Source of the DNA: Progne subis subis
Lineage: Eukaryota > Chordata > Aves > Passeriformes > Hirundinidae
Assembly: GCA_022316685.1 (NCBI GenBank)
Contig: JAKJHU010000039.1
Coordinates: 1,674,001 to 1,738,000, forward strand
Reading direction: 5' to 3'
DNA: 64,000 bases
A program made the translations under genes and the position numbers. Below are positions 57,301 through 64,000 of the stretch, piece by piece. A model generated the notes under the pieces. That model ran no database searches, was not told the origin of the DNA, and saw only the letters and a program-made list of their open reading frames with translations. Every line of letters begins with the position of its first letter. The first letter of the stretch is position 1.

Positions 57301-60300
57301 TGATGCAGGACGTTTTACCTTTTTGTGGTTCAGTTTGCTTGCTAGTACTTGGCTGACAAATACATTCAGTATGTGTGTAACTACACAGTAGGGAAGACCA
57401 ACAATTAGTGCATTTGAATCATACAAAGCAAGGGTCTCTGCCACTTTGCAATGTGTCTATTGCATGGGGAAGGGTTGCAGAGTACAAATTGCACGTGTTG
57501 CAGGGAAGGCACCAGCAGTGGTTTGTGGTCTGCTGCGTTGGCAGCAGCTGTGGGTGAGCTTCCTGGAACTGTTTATGGGAGAGGTGATTGTCTGAAATCT
57601 CATCTTCCATCAGATCTCTGCCCCTGGAAGCTAGAGTCTCTGAGTGAATGCGTCTCCCCCGGCTCAGACTCTTCCTGGCTAGGTCCAGGAGATCTGATTT
57701 TGGGTCTTTGCCACATAAGTCTGGAATCCTCTGCCAATTAAGGCAGTGTAGGTAGCTTAATTTAATGTTCTGCTCTGAACAGACTCAATGCTTTTCATGA
57801 CCTACACAAAAATTTTTTCCGTTGTTGGCCATATCGTGTCTTACCTGCCACAGTTAAAAGTACCCTCGTTCCCTGAGATGCTGAAGGCTAGACATTTCTC
57901 TTGGCTTTGGTATAATTTTCTATTCTAAGTTATCTGGTTTCAAGAAGCACTTTGTAAAAATCTTCTGAGCTTCAGAATTCCCAAGGTATTATATAAGTTA
58001 AGAGATTAAACAGGATGTGTGCCTGTAAAAATATTTTTTCTACTAGACCAAAAGCGTTTAAAATTGCAGCGTTATGCAAGTGTCATGTTTTATGTGCTGC
58101 TGAAACAGAGGCATTAACCCTGACCTAATATGCATACACAGAGACATTCAGAGATAATATCAGGCTCTGAGGATGACTCTGCCTTGGCACAGGTTAGAGC
58201 AGCTTTCCTGAGACCAGCTGAGATGCTCACTGTGCTTCATGTGCCAGGCTCTCTGCTCACACTTGTCTGCCTTCTCTGCTGGCTTAAGGAGAGCAGGTGG
58301 CAGAAAGCTGTTTTTGTACCACTGGAATTAAGCTGAGAGTGCTTTCAGCAAGGCAAATTCCCAGTTGCTCTATTAGGAAAACCTTGACTTCTTTTTGTCA
58401 CAGAAATGGTACAAGTTGAGTGGAAGAAGAGACACACACCTAAGCAAGAAATTTTTCTCATCAGAAATATTTTCTACAGGGATAAGCATCAATGCAGAAG
58501 GAGCCTTTGTATTCCAATCTTCTATAGAACCTGTGAAGTTGTCTTCTGCTGCCAGAAGTTATAGTTCACCAGAAGCGAGTCACAGGGCTCTTAATTGCTG
58601 TAAATAAGCTTGCGAATCTCATAATAACTCTAATGACTAAGTCAAACGCTGGTTTTTCTGTTTTAAATTGGTTGTATAACTTGGTTGATTTCTAGAGTTT
58701 TTGTATTTAAAAAAAAAAAAAAAAAAAGGACATAAGAAAGGAAAAAACTCAGATTTCAAATTTGATGATCTTTCAATAACCTTAGAAGATACCTGCAAAG
58801 AAGTAGTGAAAAGCCCCATTACTTTCTGGTAGTGGGATCAGTAGACTGTAATGATCCACTTGCAGGAGCATGCTCTGAATTGTCTGATGTGTTTTCCACC
58901 TCTGATACTCATTTCCTTTGGAGTGCTGATGCTTTGGACATCTCATATGGACCGCTACTTGTCCATGGTCAGATTCCCGCTACTGAGCTCAAGCTGAGGT
59001 AATGGCTGCATGCCACTACAGAAGGGCAGCCCTGGAAATTCCTCAGGAAAAGGAGAAGAGTAGTTTTCTGTTGCCTCAGCCCCTCAAATGAGTGTAACAA
59101 TTTATGTTACACCAGAGGAGATCCAGAGCCAGTATTGTGAAGCAAAAGCAGGGCTTTCTAAGCTTGGGAGTTGGACTGGAGCAAAACTTTCTGTTTTACC
59201 TACAACTAGCTCTTAGATTTCCTGCTGCAACGTGAACCTTGGCCGTTAGGTATTTTTAAGACTTGAGCACTTTCAGATATTTACCAAGGACTCTGCGTCA
59301 GTATTCACTTGTTCTTAGCGATCAGTGTGCCTGCTATAAAGGCACACTTTGCAGGTATTTCCAGAGCTACTGGTGATACACTTGAATGCGTTCAGTTCTC
59401 CCTGAATTGACTGATTCTGTGTTTCTTTGCCTTGCCTCTGTGCTCAGTTCAGTGGTTTTCTTACATTTACACTTCACTAAAATATCCCAGATTACACAGG
59501 CCCAGGACATTGGTTGGCTGATGCTAGCTTTTTTAAAGAATTGGTAATACCAACCTCTAATTAAACCCATTGACAATGGCAACCTACAGAATAGCACAGT
59601 GAGAATGCCCGCTACTGTTTTACTCTTGCTGTTTTCAGAGGGCGACTTGGACAGCAAGTTATTGCCAGGAATGCATTAATTGAACCCTTGATGACTTCCA
59701 TATTAGTTGAAATAAATTATTGTATGTCTTTTATTTCTTTCTCAAACAACAGGGCTGTGCTCAGGTAGATGTCGGATCTTGAAGAAACCCATATCCAGGG
59801 TTGAAAAAGGATTGGACAGAAACAGAAAGGAAATCCTGCTGTATGTGTCATACAGTCTCTGCAACCTTTGCTTTTTAATTACTCTTGCCCAGTATAATAA
59901 CTTCCAGTAGCAAACATGTCCTTAGAAGATCCTGCCCCAAAGAACTTGGAGTCATTGAGAATGAAAAACAATAATAGAAAGCAAGAGTTACTCTCTTGAT
60001 TCTAAAAAAGTGACAATTAAATAAATATGAGAGGTAGGTGCCAAGTAAAAAAGAAGCCCTACTCTTGATAATTTGAAGCTGAATACCATAACCATAAGTC
60101 AAGTGTTCCTGTCAGCCAGGTGGTGAAGTGTAATACTTACCTAACTCTTCTGAGGTCTTTGCACAAACAATTTTATACTGACATCAGTGTCAGACTATTT
60201 GAATAAGATCTAAAGATAAAGGTTTGAGAAACTGGCTTGAGTGGAATGACATCGAAATATCTTACTCAATTATTATTTCAATTAGATGCTCAGCAATCAC

Positions 60301-63300
60301 TTGGTTTAAAATAAAAGAACAATTTCTAAACATAAACACACTAGGTTTCAGTGTGTGGCTTTACATTGACGTGTCTTGGAAAGGTAACACTGCAGTCCTC
60401 AGATACCCCAGGTAAGTAATAAGCAGCTTCCTCTCACCGTGAAGCTGCAAAGATCGCTATCTTGCCATATTTACAACCACACCTACAAAGCACCTAAGGA
60501 AATTAGTAGTTCTCTTACTCTGGCCAGGAAAAAGAGCCAGTGATACTGGATTTACTGTATGATGTCTTTGTTTAAGATAACAGTGTTTCAGGAGACAAGT
60601 AAGAGGATATAACACCTTTTACTTTTCTGAAACAGGGATAGATCTTGATAGCCAGAAGGACAGTTCATTTATAAATGTTAGTCACCTGATTGCTGCTCAG
60701 ACAGACAACCTGGTATTTTGATCTAATTAACAGCAAGTACTGAAAATGGTTGTTTGGAAAATATTCAAAGATCTAAAATAATTTCAGATTGTCTGTGTTG
60801 TTTGCTCAGAATGGGCCAAGGAGGAGACAATGAAAAATTAGAAAGCTTTTATTCCAAAATTAAATGGTACATGTCCTAAACATGGCATTTCTGAAGCTTG
60901 CTTTATAGCTCCTAGTTTCACATGGTAATTTTGAATTGAAAAAATTGAGATAGATTAAAATAAAGTTGTTGTTGTTTATTTTTGTTGTTGTTTATGGGTT
61001 ATTTTTTAACAGTGTTTAAAGAAAACAAATATGGCAAAAATATTTTGGGGACGAGCAAAGGAAAAAAATACTTTTTTTCCCTCAATTTCTGAGAACATGA
61101 AAAAAAAAATTGGTTTGAATTTGACCATATACATTTATTTTCTTAGATAACTGTGATTTTCTTAACCTAGCCACTGAGCTGAACAACCTACAAACTGACT
61201 TATGAGGCAAAAAGGAACTGTTATCTCCCATTGCCTCTGTCTGGCAAAACAATGCTTCTCAAAATGCACAGTCTTTCACCTCCACCTACTCAGTGGTATG
61301 GCTGCATCTAGCCCTAGAAAGACCCAGCATTTATCTCTATTTAAAAGCTTTTACGGAATGAATGAAAAACTACTCTCAAACAAAGTTGCGGGAGGTATAT
61401 ATTTAAAGGAGAGTGCTTTGGTAACTGCCATCCTTCCTCCTGAAGCTGTTGGGACCAAGGGTGGGAGGACTATGAAGACAGTGCCTCAGTGAGGGTAGTT
61501 TCTGTACACCAAAGCTGAGTTTGAAATTTTGCAGCACTGTTGCTGGGGCAAATAATGATCTCCACTGAATGAGACTTCTGTATCTTTTGTAGGTTGTGTC
61601 CCTGTTAGCTTTTCAGCTTATGCCACCAGGAGGATAGTCCAGTTCACAATCATTTGGAGTTGCTGCCACTCTATGGCTTGGTTTTTGGCAGCTCAGTAGC
61701 TTCCATGCAACAGGCAGTTAAGTGAGCAGCCCACTGGGTAAATTGCATGTAGCTGTACACCGTATTAATTGACTTTTAATTCTTTCACGCTGAGCTTGCA
61801 GCATGGGCTTGCATTCCTTCCATTCTGATTTTGTTTCACACAGTCTCTTGTGTGCATTTCCCAAATGCCAACAGGTAGAGTATGAAGCAGTTTAACCTCA
61901 GTGTAATTTGGTGTCTTTTTAATCTCTGCCACGCACCACCCCCTCCCCGCCCCCTGCTCCCCCACCCCCCCAGCTTATTTCCAAGTACTTTCTTAATTGT
62001 AGTTTGGAGAAGCAGTAAGATTCAGTCACAAGTGTGGAAGGAGACTGTCCTAATTTAAAATAAAATCTTATTCTAGAATATCTCTTCTCTTTGTCTCCTG
62101 AACGGTCTTTTACAATGTGATGCTGCAGGTGCAGTATCCTGTTTTCTGAGTCTAATTCTACTGCTATAAGCCTACCATGACTATGTCCTCCCTCTAAAAG
62201 GGAGGGGGAGGACTTTCTGTACCACCTTGAAGTTATTACCTGGTTAATATCTAGTTCACTAACATATTCTGCTGTGCCCTCTTTGGTTCAGGTTTAACCT
62301 TTTAGTTTTGTCCTTCCTTCCAGTTGACTTTGTCTTACTTTCTCCATGCTGTACATTTTTTTATGTCTGCAGCAAGCCCTGATGTCCAGGAGGAAATGAA
62401 TGTAGTAGTTGTCAGCATGCTTGTTGACAAGAAACACAAAACGTTTTATGTATTTTGGCCATGCTGATTTACTGGAAACATTAAGTTCTTGGAAGGGTTA
62501 TTGGAAAAAATTAGTTCCATGGCTCTCCAAAATAACTTTTATACCTTGATTTGAAAGCATTCTGGTAGCTTTTTTCCTTCTTTCCTGTTCCATTAAGACA
62601 TGGGTCTCCCTGCTGCAGCTGTTCTGTTTTTAATGTGTTGCTCTGTTTCCAGGCAGACATATCACTCTTTGGGTGGAGTTCACTGTTCTCTGGTTGGTTT
62701 TCCACTTGCCTTCTCTTTAGGAGGTGAATTTGTCAATGTACTACTTTGGTCTCTCAGTTCACTATAGCAGCAGAATGTCTGATCAAAGATGCAACAGCAG
62801 TACAAAACAGGAAAACCAAGACTCCTCTCTGAATAAGAGCTTTTTTCCTTTATTCTCTGCTTTTCTCCTTATCCCTGGAAATGGGATGTTACAGACTCCT
62901 GTGTCCATGGAAGCAAGAAGATGAGTGTGTGCACTGCAATCTCAACTGCTCCTGTAAAAATGCCCAAGTGAGGCTGTCAAAAGAGTGTTACTGCAGGAGT
63001 CCTGCAGGCTTGCATGGTTAATTGCTCTGAACTCCACTTTGCTTTCAAATGAGTTTTGAATGATTTTTCCGTGAGTTTTGTAACTGCCCTTTGATTTGCT
63101 GCACATAAACACCAGACCTTTATTTGAGATATCTTTCTTTTTAGTATTTCAAAGATTTCAAACTAGTGCATCTAGTCCTCACTGGTGGTGAGCATGGTGG
63201 CTGCCTTTCCCGCTACAGCAGAGTCTATGAAATGTCAATTTCAGTGATTGGTTGTCACTTGCAGAAGCCCAGGAGCATCTGCCTAAAACTAATTTTAACT

Positions 63301-64000
63301 GGTGGCAGTTTTTTGTGGAAAGTATTTTACAAAGTGGATGATCCACAGTGTATATCTGAGTTTAATGAAAAATCTGAAGCCAAAGATTTCAGTTAAACCT
63401 ATTTTCCTAAACAACTATTGTGGTTATAATTAATTTTTTCATCTCTTGTGAAATTGCCAGATTTATAAGTAACTATTCAATGAAAAATGGCTCTTGACAT
63501 TCTCCATCAGTTTAAGTTGTCCACTGGCTCTTTTGTGAGGCTTGATCCTATCTGGTAATTCTATGCTCCAGTGAGAACATACCTTACTGAAAACTTATGG
63601 TGGCCTCCAGGCCTTTTCCAAGTCTGGGTCTGTACACCATGAAATTGCAGGTGTGGATTAAGGTACAGGCAGAGCAGATTGCCTGGAGCAATGTCCTGAC
63701 AGGCGCTCTGTCAGCAGGTCACAGTAGGCACAGGAGAAGTGGAGGAAGCCATGCCTCTGCTTCTTCAGGAGATGCCTTAGGACCCAGCGCTGTCAACAGC
63801 AAGTTGATGGGGGAACAGGATGGGAAGCTGGGAAAAGTCAAGTTATCATAGTCATATAGGAAGCAGGTAGAGGGGAAAAGCTCAGAAGGCATGCAGCTTT
63901 CCCTTTCTCTGCCTATTTTATCTCAATTTCAGCATCATCTCTGCCTTGGCTGGGTAATCAGCCCATAGGTACTTCCAGCTGAGGAGCCATGATTTACTCG
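57301..64000. other. Intergenic DNA to window end, no gene recognised
   Basis: AT-rich. It holds an A run near 58709-58727, GTT-rich DNA near 60965-60995, an exon-like 60-bp stretch at 60352-60411 and the C-rich tract at 61938. It could contain the start of a neighbouring gene or a lncRNA, but none is supported. Confidence 0.5.
61938..61972 (-). repeat. C-rich tract, G-quadruplex motif on minus strand
   Basis: Five runs of four or more C (CCCCCTCCCCGCCCCC, then CCCCCACCCCCCC) with short spacers. The minus strand therefore fits the G-quadruplex pattern and the plus strand an i-motif. It lies alone in AT-rich DNA. Confidence 0.75.

Overview
The window is nuclear DNA from a bird, most likely a songbird. 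The evidence is vertebrate intron/exon architecture, CpG-island promoters, CR1 LINE fragments with the avian tail motif, and a chimeric tRNA-Ile/CR1 SINE of the TguSINE1 type known from passerines. It is not a microbial or plasmid region: nearly all open frames above 60 codons are chance frames in introns or intergenic DNA. Real genes were reconstructed by following splice sites and reading phase across exons.

Three protein-coding genes lie in a row on the + strand. (1) About 1.6-22.3 kb holds the 3' part of MAPKBP1 (JNK-binding protein 1): 13 coding exons that join in one frame and encode about 927 residues, from the last WD40 strand to the C-terminal dimerisation helix and stop. The WD40 exons lie upstream of the window. 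(2) About 27.1-35.1 kb holds complete JMJD7, eight exons and 317 residues, a 2-oxoglutarate/Fe(II) lysyl hydroxylase with the HxD...H iron triad intact. (3) About 36.7-40.3 kb holds a complete three-exon, 419-residue type I acyl-CoA thioesterase of the ACOT1/2/4/6-BAAT family, with a Ser-Asp-His triad and a C-terminal SKL peroxisomal signal.

The MAPKBP1-JMJD7 order matches human 15q15, where the next gene is PLA2G4B. Here a thioesterase gene takes that place. Human ACOT genes sit at 14q24, and both human segments correspond to parts of one ancestral avian chromosome. The three genes have separate promoters and are neighbours rather than a pathway: JNK/NF-kB scaffold, translation-GTPase hydroxylase, and peroxisomal acyl-CoA hydrolysis.

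From about 42.5 kb to the end there is AT-rich DNA with no recognisable gene, only homopolymer tracts, a G-quadruplex-type tract and a few exon-like open stretches of unknown meaning.

The best candidates for something undescribed are an orphan exon and CpG island at 26.35-26.65 kb, a 42-bp in-frame mini-exon at 21.54 kb, an extra 18-codon MAPKBP1 exon, loss of the JMJD7 dimer cysteine, and an inverted CR1 pair in a JMJD7 intron. I did not find a wholly new multi-gene system.
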